Origin: Candidatus Opimibacter skivensis
Lineage (GTDB): Bacteria > Bacteroidota > Bacteroidia > Chitinophagales > Saprospiraceae
NCBI GenBank assembly: GCA_016721905.1
Contig: JADKHH010000033.1
Coordinates: 1-64,000, forward strand
DNA: 64,000 nucleotides
Direction: 5' to 3'
Part shown: one piece after another, positions 17,038-26,943 of the stretch
Layout of the letters: each line of letters starts with the position of its first letter
How positions within the stretch are numbered: the stretch's first letter is position 1
The notes under the pieces: model-generated
Seen by the model: only the letters and a program-made list of their open reading frames with translations
Told to the model about the DNA's origin: nothing
Database searches by the model: none
Position numbers and translations under genes: made by a program

Positions 17038-17610
17038 TTAAGCTTCTGCTGCTTCGCTGCTAATCGAAGCCTCAGCTACTCCAGTGAGTGTTTCATCCGC
17101 TTCCTTTTCTTCTACCAATGTTTCTTCAAGAAGGGAAGCAGCTTCCTCCTCCCCTAATGTCCTGGCGAAGGCAACAAGTGATCCGTAGGTGGCGATCTCA
17201 TAATGTTCCACTTTCTGCGCGGCAGCGATAATACCCGCGTCGCGGACAGCTCCCATTTCTGTTTCCTCCATGATGCCTTCAGCTTCCTTGATCAGGCCTT
17301 CCATCGCATCACATTTTTCACCTTGTGCTTTTTCGCCGATCAATGTAAACACTTCTTCGAGGCGTGTGATTTGTGTTTTAGTGACCTCCAGGTGATCTGT
17401 CAATGCTCCAACCAGATCTTCATCTGTTGCATTCTTGATCATTTTCGGGATCGCCTTGGTCAAAGCTTTTTCTGCCCAGTAGATGTCCTTTAATCCATCG
17501 ATAAATAAATCACGCAGGCTTTTAGCTGCATCTGATTTTGCCTTTACGACAGGGGACTTTGTTTGACTCTTTTCGGTTTTAGCCGAAGATTTAACAGGTG
17601 CACTCTTCAT
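17038..17610 (-). CDS. ferritin-like DUF892 (YciE/YciF) family protein
   Basis: A 190-residue protein. After a 27-residue Lys/Ser-rich leader (KSAPVKSSAKTEKSQTK), which may be disordered, the DUF892 domain runs RDLFIDGLKDIYWAEKAL through LEETLVEEKEADETL. The conserved acidic and His residues of this ferritin-like four-helix family are visible (DIYWAE, LEVTKTQITRLEE, KVEHYEIATYG, EEKEAD). Members are linked to stress responses and may bind metal or protect DNA, though their biochemistry is poorly known. It has its own terminator and lies upstream of the gasdermin operon on the same strand, but is not part of it. It resembles common Bacteroidota stress proteins, and no transfer signal is seen. 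Confidence 0.9.
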   Translation of the reverse strand: MKSAPVKSSAKTEKSQTKSPVVKAKSDAAKSLRDLFIDGLKDIYWAEKALTKAIPKMIKNATDEDLVGALTDHLEVTKTQITRLEEVFTLIGEKAQGEKCDAMEGLIKEAEGIMEETEMGAVRDAGIIAAAQKVEHYEIATYGSLVAFARTLGEEEAASLLEETLVEEKEADETLTGVAEASISSEAAEA

Positions 17611-18018
17611 GATATCTGATTTATTAGGTTAAAAAAAAATTCTATTCCTTTCACATTCTCCGACACGATTCCCCGCACGCTCCCAAGCGCAATGCTTTCA
17701 GACTCTTGTCTGTAACCAGTAGGTTGAATGGATCAGGGGCATGTCACGCACTATTCATCTAAGTCGATAAACAATACCTGACTTTGGACTACAAAAGTAT
17801 CGGGATCGTTAAGACCATGCCTTACACAATACAATGAAAACATTACAAAATTCACATGTTATACACGCCTGCAGCATCTGGGCAACGGCCCTATGTTGCT
17901 GGTGAGGACACCAGGGCAACGGCAACCTATCAACCACTTCCGCGGCAAGATAAAATCGGGCACGGAAGAGCTATTTGTCGTAATTTTACACCCACATATA
18001 GACACCAATACACAGATT
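17611..18018. other. divergent intergenic region
   Basis: A 400-bp region between divergent genes. It holds one half unit (about 17875-17889) and one good unit (17895-17923) of the REP-like repeat, both only 95 bp upstream of the plus-strand gene start. A long run of nine A precedes the DUF892 gene. No further ORF is convincing. Confidence 0.5.
17895..17923. repeat. REP-like palindromic repeat
   Basis: A near-perfect unit (GTTGCTGGTGAGG... to GCAACGG) preceded by the trailing half of another. It sits in the 5' region of the secreted His/Tyr-rich protein. Confidence 0.7.
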
Positions 18019-19269
18019 ATGAAATTCAACCCTATCATCATATTCATCCTGGCCCTGAGCCTGTACAGCTTACCTTCTTTTGGTCAATCTGAGAAAGAAC
18101 CGGAAGGGCTGGGCCTGCCAGGCGACAACCTCGATCTCTATGCCGTACTGGATATCTTCCAGAAGTCAAAGACCATCGAAGATTTTGAAAAGACCCTCAA
18201 CGATGAAAAAACGGCGGTCAATAACCTCGACCTCAACCTGGACAACAAGGTAGACTTCATCAAGGTGGTGACAGAGCAGGAAGGTGATGATTTTTCATTT
18301 ATCCTCCAGGTACCCATCAGCGAAAAAGAAACACAGGACGTAGCCGTCATCCTCGTCTCCAAAGATGAAAAAGAAAAAATCACAATGCAGATTGTGGGCG
18401 ACCCAGAGCTCTATGGCAAGGATTATATTATCGAACCGCAAGCCACGACATCGCCTGCCAGCACCGTCAATCCTGGTTATACCGGTGATGATCCGGTGAC
18501 AGAAAGTACACCGGCAACCACAAAAATTGTCTACGTGGAATCCGCACCCATCGTCAAGTATGTATACTCACCGGTGTATGTACCTTACTATCCCCCATAC
18601 TATTATGGTTATTATCCTCCGTACTACAATCCATTTATCGTACCGATCGCTTTTGGGGTTTATTGGGGCAATCATTATCACTACCATGGGTATGGCTACG
18701 GATACGGGCATACGACAGTGATCATCAATCACAATCATTATCACAATTACAATAACCACCGCAATTACTCCAATACCGTCTATAACAATAGAACCAACGG
18801 CAGCTATAATAAAAACGTTGGAAAGCCCAGGCCTTCTACAGGAACTTCACCTTCTACACGGCCTTCGACCGGAACATCAGGTACTCCGCGCCCTTCACCG
18901 GGAACGTCTACCCGACCATCGACAGGGACTACGCCATCTACTCGTCCTTCGACAGGTACAAAACCAACGACTAAACCATCAACAGGAACTACTCCTTCTA
19001 CAAGGCCTTCTCCAACTACAAAGCCTTCTCCGACTACACGTCCTTCCACAACCCCATCGACCAGGCCGTCAACTACTCCATCGACACGACCAGCCACATC
19101 GCCTTCGACAAGACCCTCCACATCTCCGTCCACAAGACCTTCAAGCCCTTCATCCATGGGACCATCACGTACGATGCATAGCAGTGGCGGATACAGCGGT
19201 GCTTCAAGAAGTAGCAGTAGTGCGCCAAGAACAGGCGGATACAGCGGTGGTGGTGGCAGGAGACGCTAA
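18019..19269 (+). CDS. secreted protein with Tyr/His-rich core and Pro/Ser/Thr-rich tail
   Basis: 416 residues from the ATG at 18019, which opens a signal peptide (MKFNPIIIFILALSLYSLPSFGQ). An in-frame extension upstream to 17893 is implausible because it would run through the REP repeat. Residues 30-145 are a folded domain (LDIFQKSKTIEDFEKTLND, VDFIKVVTEQEGDDFSFILQV) seen in other Bacteroidota secreted proteins, function unknown. A Tyr/Pro-rich segment with YYPPYYYGYY follows, then a hydrophobic stretch and an unusual His/Tyr/Asn region (HYHYHGYGYGYGH, HNHYHNYNN). The last 140 residues are PSTRPSTGT repeats ending in Gly/Ser-rich residues. It is probably a cell-surface or matrix protein. The repeat tract may vary in length by slippage. 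Confidence 0.8.
   Translation: MKFNPIIIFILALSLYSLPSFGQSEKEPEGLGLPGDNLDLYAVLDIFQKSKTIEDFEKTLNDEKTAVNNLDLNLDNKVDFIKVVTEQEGDDFSFILQVPISEKETQDVAVILVSKDEKEKITMQIVGDPELYGKDYIIEPQATTSPASTVNPGYTGDDPVTESTPATTKIVYVESAPIVKYVYSPVYVPYYPPYYYGYYPPYYNPFIVPIAFGVYWGNHYHYHGYGYGYGHTTVIINHNHYHNYNNHRNYSNTVYNNRTNGSYNKNVGKPRPSTGTSPSTRPSTGTSGTPRPSPGTSTRPSTGTTPSTRPSTGTKPTTKPSTGTTPSTRPSPTTKPSPTTRPSTTPSTRPSTTPSTRPATSPSTRPSTSPSTRPSSPSSMGPSRTMHSSGGYSGASRSSSSAPRTGGYSGGGGRRR
18829..19150 (+). repeat. imperfect short tandem repeats encoding PSTRPSTGT
   Basis: About 320 bp of related coding units with period near 24-30 bp (ccttctacaaggccttc... variants). They give the low-complexity tail of the preceding protein. Long open frames on the opposite strand here are artefacts of this bias. 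Confidence 0.75.
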
Positions 19270-19325
19270 CTATACAGATCACACCAGGATCACATTTCTT
19301 TCCTGATTCATCTGCTCACCAGCAT

Positions 19326-19370
19326 AAAAAAGAGGCTGCCTGAATACACATTCCAGGCAGCCTCTTTTAT
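19326..19370. terminator. bidirectional Rho-independent terminator
   Basis: AAAAGAGGCTGCCTG arm, 11-nt loop and complementary arm CCAGGCAGCCTCTTTT. A and T runs on both sides let it stop both the plus gene ending at 19269 and the minus gene ending at 19385. Confidence 0.9.
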
Positions 19371-19384
19371 GGATAACTTCTTCT

Positions 19385-19867
19385 CTATTGCAGTGGTCGA
19401 TCTGAAGCACTCATGTCTCTCACACACACATATTTTCCATCCCTCTTTTCAAACAAGCTCATATAGTTGCCTGAATTGATCGGCGTGTTGGTCGAATCTA
19501 CTACGGTAAAGTAACCTACTTCCAGCACCTGATTTGCATCACCGGAGACGAAGACCTCATTGGTCTTAAAGGAAATTTTATTGGAATTGTTGACCAGATC
19601 GGATTTCAGAAAATCAACTATTGCTTGTTTGCCTACGATAGCCGGTGTATTCTGGAAAAAAGTGGTGGCATCGTCTGCATAATAACCGATGTCCTTCACT
19701 TCTCCGCCATTATACAAAGCAGCAAACTCATCTTCCTTAGCCTGGATTTCCTTCTTGATCTGCTCTTTGTCAATCAACACAACTGCCTCGGCCTTCCTCC
19801 CGGCGCAGGAGATCAGCAAGGACATCATGCAGAAGAATCCTGTTGATTTTAAAACTATGTATTTCAT
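19385..19867 (-). CDS. SnoaL/DUF4440-like lipoprotein
   Basis: A 160-residue lipoprotein. The signal sequence (MKYIVLKSTGFFCMMSLLIS) ends at a lipobox Cys (LLISCAGR). The mature part is an NTF2-like cone fold of the DUF4440/SnoaL type: helix KEEIQAKEDEFAALYNGGEV, then YYADDATTFFQNTPAIVGKQAI, DFLKSDLVN, and the final beta strands VGYFTVVDSTNTPINSGNY and KYVCVRDMSASDRPLQ. Such proteins are small ketosteroid-isomerase-like domains, often of unknown substrate. It is separate from the TamL gene (58 bp gap) and may be its 3' neighbour in one transcript. Confidence 0.8.
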   Translation of the reverse strand: MKYIVLKSTGFFCMMSLLISCAGRKAEAVVLIDKEQIKKEIQAKEDEFAALYNGGEVKDIGYYADDATTFFQNTPAIVGKQAIVDFLKSDLVNNSNKISFKTNEVFVSGDANQVLEVGYFTVVDSTNTPINSGNYMSLFEKRDGKYVCVRDMSASDRPLQ

Positions 19868-19924
19868 GTTTTTACTTTTTTATCTGCGTTATAAATTGGT
19901 TGCCTAAAGGTATTAATTAGGATT

Positions 19925-22156
19925 TTAAAAAGGATACCCTATCGCGATATTCAGCGCAGGCCTCCAGAAATTAATTCCACCTGCCCAACGATCCCCTTTC
20001 GCCAGGTAAGGGGTGCGCAGGGTATACGCAAAGTCAAGACGCAATACAATAAAGTTAAAATCCCATCGCAAGCCCCATCCGGAACTGATCGCAATCTCAT
20101 CCAGGAAGGAATCGAACCTGAAGTTGGCATCAGGACGCGAAGGGTCTTCATTGAAAAGCCAGACATTACCGGCATCGACAAACAAGGCGCCTTTCAGACT
20201 TCCGGATAGCTGGAACCTGTATTCCAGATTGCCCTCCAAACGAATATCCCCCGTCAGATCATTATACCCTTCCGGTGGAACTTCACTCCCAGGTCCTAAA
20301 GCCCTGGCCACAAAGGAGCGTAGACTATTGGTACCCCCAACATAAAATTGCTTGATATACGGAAGGACTTCTGAATTGCCTGTCGGTATACCAACTCCTG
20401 CACTAAAACGCGTCACCAGACTTGACTCCTTACGAAATACAAAGCTATAGCGCAGATCTACCCGCGTACGGATGTATTGAGAAAATGGCACACCCAGGAA
20501 AGTATATCTGCCCAGCGAATCCTTCGTTGCGTTCGTAGCAGCATAAATGCCGTTCAACACATTGCCCGCCGCATCAATACCGCCTCTGAAATAAAAATCA
20601 TTCCGTCGCCCGCTGGCAGGATTATAGGTATACTCATATCCGGCTCCTAAAATAAACTGCTCATCAAAACTTCGCTGCACTCCCGGGTTTTCTGCGAGGT
20701 AATCTATAAACTCCTGTGATTTAGAATCCTCCGGCAATTTTGTAAAAGTGGCCTCAAGTATATTGAGGGAATGTTGCATCCGGTCTGTCTTACTCCAACG
20801 GTATCCAAAATTACCATAAATGGAATTTAACCGATACAGGTCAAGCCTGTTGAAGAGATTGTATCCCGCTGCTATGTTAGTCTGTGGTAGGTTTTTCCTG
20901 GTACCTTTAAAAAGAGCTTTCGGAAAGAACCCAGGCATCAGGTAGTTGATATCCACTCCCAACTGATACGCCGGATTGAAATCACCTTCGATGATCTGCA
21001 TTTCAAACGATCCCCGCAGATTTATTTTCAACAACTCCGCTCCCCGGTTGGCATTGCGGTCTGTATAACTGAATATAACCCCGGGACCAAAATAATTAGT
21101 GGAGCGAAATACCGTATTGAAGTCAGCCGTATAGGCAAATCGCTTTCGCTGCGACAGGTAGGCCATCACATCTACCTGATCGGTCTCCGCAACTGGTATA
21201 AACTTGAGGTTGGCATTTCTGAAAATAGATAATTCATTGAGATATCGAATCGTGTGCAATGCATTAGAGCGCGCATAGAGATCACCCGGCTTGAGAAAGA
21301 TGCCTTGCCGGAGTACGTCAAACTTGAGGGTGTTAGTTTGCGAAATCAAAAAATAACTATCCTGCCGAATGGTGTCGGTCAGGTTAGCATCCAATCCATT
21401 ATCATCATGGATGTAAACATTTCGGATTGTAAATGCCTTTCTCGATTCGGGAGGTGTTTCTGGCTTAACAGTAATTTCGGTATTCAGTTGATGATGGCCA
21501 GATACAGAATCAGCCTTGACGAGTAAAAAATCAGGACTGAAATAAATGTAGCCTTGCTCCTTCAGCTCCCGGTCGATCCGGATGCGCTCATTCTTGACCG
21601 TCTCAAGCAAGTAGATATCATCCTTCTTGAGCAATGACTCACCCTGCAAGTCACTTATTTTTTTCGTCAGCTCATTTTGAGGCTTTGGAAAATTGACGGC
21701 GGCTATCCGATAAGGCTCACGGATGGTGATGGTGTACTTATACTTTGCCTTTCGATGCCCTGAAAAGAGCGTATCCGTCACGATGGTATTGTTAAAGTAC
21801 CCTGCGTGAAAGAGCCTGTCATGGATGGCAGCGGAAATCTGCACCGGATTAGTTTGGGAAAGCAATACGGGTGGCGCTATTTTATTCTTCCAGAATTTCC
21901 TGACCTTAGCCGAATCCGAAAGCATATTATAGCGCGCCAGTGCAGGCCGCATCCAAAGGGTGTTGTTATTGGGTGAGGGCTTCAATACACTGTGGACCGC
22001 AGGGGATAATCCCTTGTTGGCTTCACTCTTTTTTTCAAATTTAATCTCATGACCGATAAAGAGCGGATCAGCCGACGTGACATACCTCATCCCTGTACAA
22101 CCCGCCAATGCCAGGATGCCACCGATTACCAGGAGATATGTAGTCAATCTGATCAT
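19925..22156 (-). CDS. tamL: TamL: outer-membrane lipoprotein of the Omp85/TamA family
   Basis: A 743-residue Omp85-family protein. Its N-terminus has a lipobox (LALAGCTGM), a feature of the Bacteroidota TamA variant TamL. POTRA-like beta-alpha segments follow (YTITIREPYRIAAVNF, residues 150-300). The C-terminal half is a 16-strand barrel with the family's late motif FYVGGTNSLRSFVARALGPGS and a terminal strand ending in PF. The ATG overlaps the stop codon of TamB (ATGA at 22153-22156), so TamB and TamL are co-expressed. The TAM complex links inner and outer membrane and moves phospholipids or outer-membrane proteins (family knowledge). Confidence 0.9.
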   Translation of the reverse strand: MIRLTTYLLVIGGILALAGCTGMRYVTSADPLFIGHEIKFEKKSEANKGLSPAVHSVLKPSPNNNTLWMRPALARYNMLSDSAKVRKFWKNKIAPPVLLSQTNPVQISAAIHDRLFHAGYFNNTIVTDTLFSGHRKAKYKYTITIREPYRIAAVNFPKPQNELTKKISDLQGESLLKKDDIYLLETVKNERIRIDRELKEQGYIYFSPDFLLVKADSVSGHHQLNTEITVKPETPPESRKAFTIRNVYIHDDNGLDANLTDTIRQDSYFLISQTNTLKFDVLRQGIFLKPGDLYARSNALHTIRYLNELSIFRNANLKFIPVAETDQVDVMAYLSQRKRFAYTADFNTVFRSTNYFGPGVIFSYTDRNANRGAELLKINLRGSFEMQIIEGDFNPAYQLGVDINYLMPGFFPKALFKGTRKNLPQTNIAAGYNLFNRLDLYRLNSIYGNFGYRWSKTDRMQHSLNILEATFTKLPEDSKSQEFIDYLAENPGVQRSFDEQFILGAGYEYTYNPASGRRNDFYFRGGIDAAGNVLNGIYAATNATKDSLGRYTFLGVPFSQYIRTRVDLRYSFVFRKESSLVTRFSAGVGIPTGNSEVLPYIKQFYVGGTNSLRSFVARALGPGSEVPPEGYNDLTGDIRLEGNLEYRFQLSGSLKGALFVDAGNVWLFNEDPSRPDANFRFDSFLDEIAISSGWGLRWDFNFIVLRLDFAYTLRTPYLAKGDRWAGGINFWRPALNIAIGYPF

Positions 22157-23232
22157 TTTTCTTTCCGCTTTCTTTTCTCGCCCTTATTGAATTCCCGGAT
22201 GAAGATCAAGGAAATACCCGTATTGCGGATTTCCTGGTAGACGATATCATATGTTTCATTGTTAAACAGCTTTAATACTTTATCACTGTTGCCGGTGAGG
22301 TCATAAATGATAGCGACATCGCCTCTGTAATTGTCGCCCGTATTGCCACCAGATTGATCTGAGTTGATATCAAAATCACCGCCGATCTCAAACGACAATC
22401 GCTCATTGAGGATACTCTTGGATACTTTGAAATCTAATGTCGTCTTTGTCTTTCCTCCCGGTGAAGAGTAATCACTGTAGGATTGAAGCCCAACATCTAT
22501 GTTCACCCCTTTGATATACTGACCTGCAAAGCGATTAAGCTGTCCTGCGAGCAAGCTATTGACGCTATTGGACAGCGCGGTTGTAGCGATCAGCCCCTGG
22601 TCGACATCAGCACCACTGGTCTCCGGCAAGAAACCACCCAACACCAGCAGACCAAATACCTGCTTGTTGAGTTCGGTCTGGAAATCTGGTTGTTTCATAC
22701 GATCCAGCTTACTCGCCAATACCGGGTAACTGGCTCGGTCTTCCTTGGAAAGATCTAATGAAAAAGAAACGATGGGCTTTTCGATAGTACCATTAATATG
22801 AATGCCGACGATATAATCCAGCGAACGCTTATAAATGGTTTGTTCATTCTCTGCGACTTCATTGGCGATCAGGCCGATGGAATTAGAAGCAACTCTGTTC
22901 TCCGCGGTGATGCTCAGATCTCCATTTTTAGGGCTTCCCCGCCAGGTGATAGACGAGCCTTTGGTCAGTTCAAAATTTCGCTTGACCAGATCATAGAAAG
23001 ACACGCGGTACAAACCTTTGTCAATGATATACTCACCACTGAGTTTGAGGGTGCCGGTCCGGTCATACACCAGGTCAAGCTTTGCCGCACCGGATGCCTC
23101 GAGGTAGTCACCTGATTGCTCATTGGTGATAATCTTGATCTTGGCTCCGCTGTTTATGTCAATCGTAGAGGTAAGATTGAAATCCGGTAAGGTCGCCACC
23201 AGGGAATCGTAATAACTGGCGGATTTTTTCAA
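22153..23232 (-). CDS. tamB: TamB C-terminal part (frameshifted gene)
   Basis: This 359-codon frame is the DUF490 end of TamB. It contains LKLSGEYIIDKGLYRVSF, GSSITWRGSPKNGDLSI, LGGFLPETSG and IDVGLQSYSDY, and a C-terminal segment LIFIREFNKGEKRKRKEK. It follows the middle frame after an apparent one-base insertion near 23225 (CATCTTGAAAAAATC). The first residues (MKKSASYYDSLVATLPDF) are continuous with the upstream segment when the frame is corrected. The stop overlaps TamL. Confidence 0.85.
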   Translation of the reverse strand: MKKSASYYDSLVATLPDFNLTSTIDINSGAKIKIITNEQSGDYLEASGAAKLDLVYDRTGTLKLSGEYIIDKGLYRVSFYDLVKRNFELTKGSSITWRGSPKNGDLSITAENRVASNSIGLIANEVAENEQTIYKRSLDYIVGIHINGTIEKPIVSFSLDLSKEDRASYPVLASKLDRMKQPDFQTELNKQVFGLLVLGGFLPETSGADVDQGLIATTALSNSVNSLLAGQLNRFAGQYIKGVNIDVGLQSYSDYSSPGGKTKTTLDFKVSKSILNERLSFEIGGDFDINSDQSGGNTGDNYRGDVAIIYDLTGNSDKVLKLFNNETYDIVYQEIRNTGISLIFIREFNKGEKRKRKEK

Positions 23233-25009
23233 GATGAGTTGAATCGAATAATTGACTGGGATCTACAAATTCGATGATCCCCTCCGTGTTCAACAAACCA
23301 ATGTCATCATCTGCCACCACATAAATGAGACTGGTGATATCATTGATATCGATATTAGCCTTGACATAGGTGTCTTTAGCATTGCCCTTCAAGGTGACAT
23401 CCGCCCCGATATCCAGCAAGCCCTTGAGTTGATGAGTAGAAGATTCCGGCGTATTGATGAGGGTATACTCATCTGTGTTGATCTGCAGGTCATAAGCATA
23501 TGCAGGAAAATCTGCGATATCCAGGTGACCACTGATCGTCAATGGATGTTGGCTCTCGTCATAGACCGTAAAATCCTTAAATGACAATCCGGAAGTATCC
23601 AGATAGATCACATCATCCTTGATATTAATAATCAATGAAGGATCAGCGGTGGTAAACCCTGCATCGATAAACCTGACCTGCCCCTTGACATCAGGTTTTG
23701 CAATAGGTCCTTTGATTTTTGCCTCCCCTTGCATACTTCCATGCATTTCCTTCAAAATATCTTCGACCAAAAATGAAAATAATGCCAGGTCATGTATATC
23801 CACTATGACAGAACCGTCAATCTCTCGTTGATCCATAGCGTATTTACCTTCCGCACTGATTTTGTTTGATGTATTGGTCAACAGGAAATTAAAAGGCACT
23901 TCATTTCCCTCCTTGACCGCTGTCGCCGTGATGGCAACAGGGGCTGAATGATATAGGCTCAGGCTATCCACATTTGCTTTGAGGTCCAATTGCTCATCGC
24001 GTACGTAGGAAATCATGCCATGAAGGTGACCGTTTGTGATGACCGTTGAGTCATGGAAGTAAAATTGATTGAGTTTGGTGAGATCGATATTGTCAAAACT
24101 TATATCAAAGGCGTTGAGATCACCATCGAGACTGAGTTGCATGTCTTCATGCGTGATTAGTAATTGATCAAACACCACACTGCTGTCAGAGACAAAAACC
24201 GGATCATTCCATGCAAATTGGTATTTCATTCCGTATACATCCAATGCATCGGGATAAACCTGCATACCATCCCTCATGGGCAAAAGCCGTGTGTGAAAAT
24301 CCAGATAGGCGGCAGTGTCCCTGGATAATACAAGATTAGCAGCCACAGTATCCTTGATGGTATGTAGCTCAACACCAATATGACCAATGTCCGTGGTGGC
24401 GTAAAACACGTTGTCAGCATCCATAGCGGCCGTTATCACGCCTCCATTTGCAGCGGCTTGTGTATAGAATGAATCAAGTGATATACCATAACCTATAAAA
24501 TGGTGGGTAGAAGCTATAAGGTCTGCCGTTTGCTTTTGTTCATCGATGGCACCGCTGACGAAGAGAGTGTCAAAGTCCGTAACATCCATTCCTAAAACAT
24601 GAAAAATACCGGGTGATGTTAGTTGCAGGTCAATACTGAGCGCCCTGGTGCCTGCAGCTTGTATCAGGCTATCCGGTGAGTTTAATACACTCTTTGCCCA
24701 GGTCTGGAGCATCTCTTGCGATGCCAGCAAGTCGAAGTTTGAAGCTATATCGATGATCGCATCATCAGCTTGATAGTTGATGCGACTCGAGTCCGGTGAA
24801 AGCAATCCTGCTAAATTCATAGAATCAAGCAGATATTCCGCTGATCCGAAATGGATGCTGACGCTATCACCATTTATATATCCTTCAATGGTAGATTCAC
24901 CCACGCTTATATCTGTCACAAAATCTCCGGTCAGTAAAAAAGTACTGTCCGATTCCAGGAAATTCCCCGCATTGAAATCAGCCAGCTCCATTTTACTTTG
25001 AATGGTCAT
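23159..25009 (-). CDS. tamB: TamB middle part (frameshifted gene)
   Basis: A 616-codon frame made of repeated beta-strand stretches (for example ISFDNIDLTKLNQFYFHD, VKGQVRFIDAGFTTADPSL) typical of the long beta-taco body of TamB/AsmA-like proteins. It joins the N-terminal frame through a one-base deletion near 25013 (CGCTTGCAG) and the C-terminal frame near 23225. It has no start of its own. Confidence 0.85.
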   Translation of the reverse strand: MTIQSKMELADFNAGNFLESDSTFLLTGDFVTDISVGESTIEGYINGDSVSIHFGSAEYLLDSMNLAGLLSPDSSRINYQADDAIIDIASNFDLLASQEMLQTWAKSVLNSPDSLIQAAGTRALSIDLQLTSPGIFHVLGMDVTDFDTLFVSGAIDEQKQTADLIASTHHFIGYGISLDSFYTQAAANGGVITAAMDADNVFYATTDIGHIGVELHTIKDTVAANLVLSRDTAAYLDFHTRLLPMRDGMQVYPDALDVYGMKYQFAWNDPVFVSDSSVVFDQLLITHEDMQLSLDGDLNAFDISFDNIDLTKLNQFYFHDSTVITNGHLHGMISYVRDEQLDLKANVDSLSLYHSAPVAITATAVKEGNEVPFNFLLTNTSNKISAEGKYAMDQREIDGSVIVDIHDLALFSFLVEDILKEMHGSMQGEAKIKGPIAKPDVKGQVRFIDAGFTTADPSLIINIKDDVIYLDTSGLSFKDFTVYDESQHPLTISGHLDIADFPAYAYDLQINTDEYTLINTPESSTHQLKGLLDIGADVTLKGNAKDTYVKANIDINDITSLIYVVADDDIGLLNTEGIIEFVDPSQLFDSTHLEKIRQLLRFPGGDLTGFQSYLYD

Positions 25010-26784
25010 TGGCTCTGCAAGCGAAACGCAGCAATGATGTGAGACTTATACGATGGATCTTCAATGGTCAAATCGGTATGCAGTGAATCATTGGTGATAT
25101 TGCCTTGAAAAGTGATGTCATGGATAGGTTGATCCAATATTCCGATGGTGCTGATGAATCCCTCGATCGTTGCATCCTGGTATTTACCCACCATACCTTT
25201 AGCACTTGCTTTCAAATCAATATTGCCAAGCCACGGGACATCTATCCATGCACCGGGGTCGATATTTTCTCCTGTGAGGTCAATGTCTATGTTGAAATTA
25301 TCACCCTTTGGAGCCACTACACCCTTCATGATTGCATTACCCCATGATGTATTAACGTTCCCATCCAACGTGATGGCTTTGAGCGTTCCGGAACTGTTCA
25401 TTTGGAAATTAACCTTAGGGGGCATCTGTACATCTCCAAGAAAAGGTTTGATGGTTCGCTTAAAATCCGCACCGATAGAAGCCTGGATCACCAGGTTGTT
25501 CCATCGCAACTTTTCAATATCCAGTATTTCACCCAATGTACCTGCAACATCAAGCTGACTATTTCCTGTATTCAGTTTTAATGTCTCTATGATGCCTTCC
25601 CGATATCTGTAGCTGCCCACCAGAGATAAAGTTGTTGTATCCCAATGTGCTACATAATCCATCTGGTCATCAAAGAAAAAATAGGCCAGGTCAACTGGTT
25701 TGATTCGACCTTGTGCATCAATCTCAATCTTGAGTGGGTCTTTGGTATCTGTTGCTTCCCGATCATACCAGCCTTTGAGGTCCGCTTGTAGTGTATTGGT
25801 GCCGGAGGCCAGTTGAAATCCGGAGAGTTCGAATCCATTCTTGTTCATTTGGAGGTTGGCCTTAGAGTCCGATATTTCAAATCCGGGCATCTTTACAGAA
25901 AGAGCATTCACAACAACATCCAGTGTATCCACCCCCATCAGCAGGTTTTTCGTGCTGATATTTATCTCTGCCATGTCGACATGGTTTGCGTCAAACTTTG
26001 GCGAAGTAACTTTTTCATGGCGATGGAACGAAAAATCCGTATCACCGATCTCCAGGGCTGCGATCTCAAGACCCATACCGAGCTCAAAATCAGGAGTAAA
26101 ATTCGTTTTTCTGATGATGGTATCGGTAGTGATCAATCCGGGTGCTTGTTCAGGAGACAACACATTCACTGATGCATGTTGCAATGAAATTGTAGCTGCC
26201 TTGAGCATCAGCGGGTTTGAGTTAAAATCAATATTCTCCCCAAAAAATTCACCGAGTTTGGCATCAAGAGACGTTTCACTTACGGTGGAAGAATAGCTGA
26301 AGGCAATATGCTCAAACATCACCTTTTTAAATTCAATATTGACTGCATTGGAGGTTGTTTCCTTTTTTTTCGGTGACTGAAATGCATCCAGGATAAACTG
26401 GATATTCAATCCCTGCTCATTTTCTATCAATTGAGCCCGCACATCTTTCATGCTGATCTGGTCAATAATATATTTCCCTTTCAGCAGATTAAAGATATTA
26501 GCGCTGGCTTCCATGCTTCCTATAGCAAGGATCTCATCATGGGCTGCATCCTGTACGTTGACACCTTCAATCACGAGGCTCCCGCGTAAGGAAAATCTGA
26601 TTCGCTCAATAGCAACAGTGGCTTGTGTTTTGGCAGACAAAAAACCTGCTGCCTTTCGGGTAATTATTTTTTGGACTGCGGGGACGTGTATGAGGAGAAT
26701 GAGCATGATAAAGACAAGCAGCAAGCCAACCAATGCCTTCCCCAGGAATTTGAGAACTCGTATAAGCTTGGACCTGACATGCAT
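25006..26784 (-). CDS. tamB: TamB N-terminal part, AsmA-like (frameshifted gene)
   Basis: A 592-codon frame that opens the TamB gene. A short basic leader is followed by an inner-membrane helix (LGKALVGLLLVFIMLILLIHV, about residues 14-33) and the AsmA-type start VPAVQKIITRKAAGFLSAKTQATVAI. The rest is periplasmic beta-rich sequence. The total TamB after joining the three frames is about 1540 residues, a normal size. TamB forms a hydrophobic bridge across the periplasm and works with TamL. Confidence 0.85.
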   Translation of the reverse strand: MHVRSKLIRVLKFLGKALVGLLLVFIMLILLIHVPAVQKIITRKAAGFLSAKTQATVAIERIRFSLRGSLVIEGVNVQDAAHDEILAIGSMEASANIFNLLKGKYIIDQISMKDVRAQLIENEQGLNIQFILDAFQSPKKKETTSNAVNIEFKKVMFEHIAFSYSSTVSETSLDAKLGEFFGENIDFNSNPLMLKAATISLQHASVNVLSPEQAPGLITTDTIIRKTNFTPDFELGMGLEIAALEIGDTDFSFHRHEKVTSPKFDANHVDMAEINISTKNLLMGVDTLDVVVNALSVKMPGFEISDSKANLQMNKNGFELSGFQLASGTNTLQADLKGWYDREATDTKDPLKIEIDAQGRIKPVDLAYFFFDDQMDYVAHWDTTTLSLVGSYRYREGIIETLKLNTGNSQLDVAGTLGEILDIEKLRWNNLVIQASIGADFKRTIKPFLGDVQMPPKVNFQMNSSGTLKAITLDGNVNTSWGNAIMKGVVAPKGDNFNIDIDLTGENIDPGAWIDVPWLGNIDLKASAKGMVGKYQDATIEGFISTIGILDQPIHDITFQGNITNDSLHTDLTIEDPSYKSHIIAAFRLQSQ

Positions 26785-26943
26785 GATTTCTTTCGGGTTC
26801 TTTAGTCGTTCATATCATCCGGCTGTGCTGGCAACCAGGATGTCTGTTTAAAATGAAGTAAAGAACCAATCTTTCTTAACCCTCCCGGGTCTGGCTTGTC
26901 CTTTTTTCACAGAGCCAAATTACGGAAATTTGAGGAGAGGCTG

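Noticed and set aside
18804..19157. Long open frame of 117 codons on the minus strand, rich in Val-Asp-Gly
   Set aside because: It is the complement of the PSTRPSTGT coding repeat and has biased composition.
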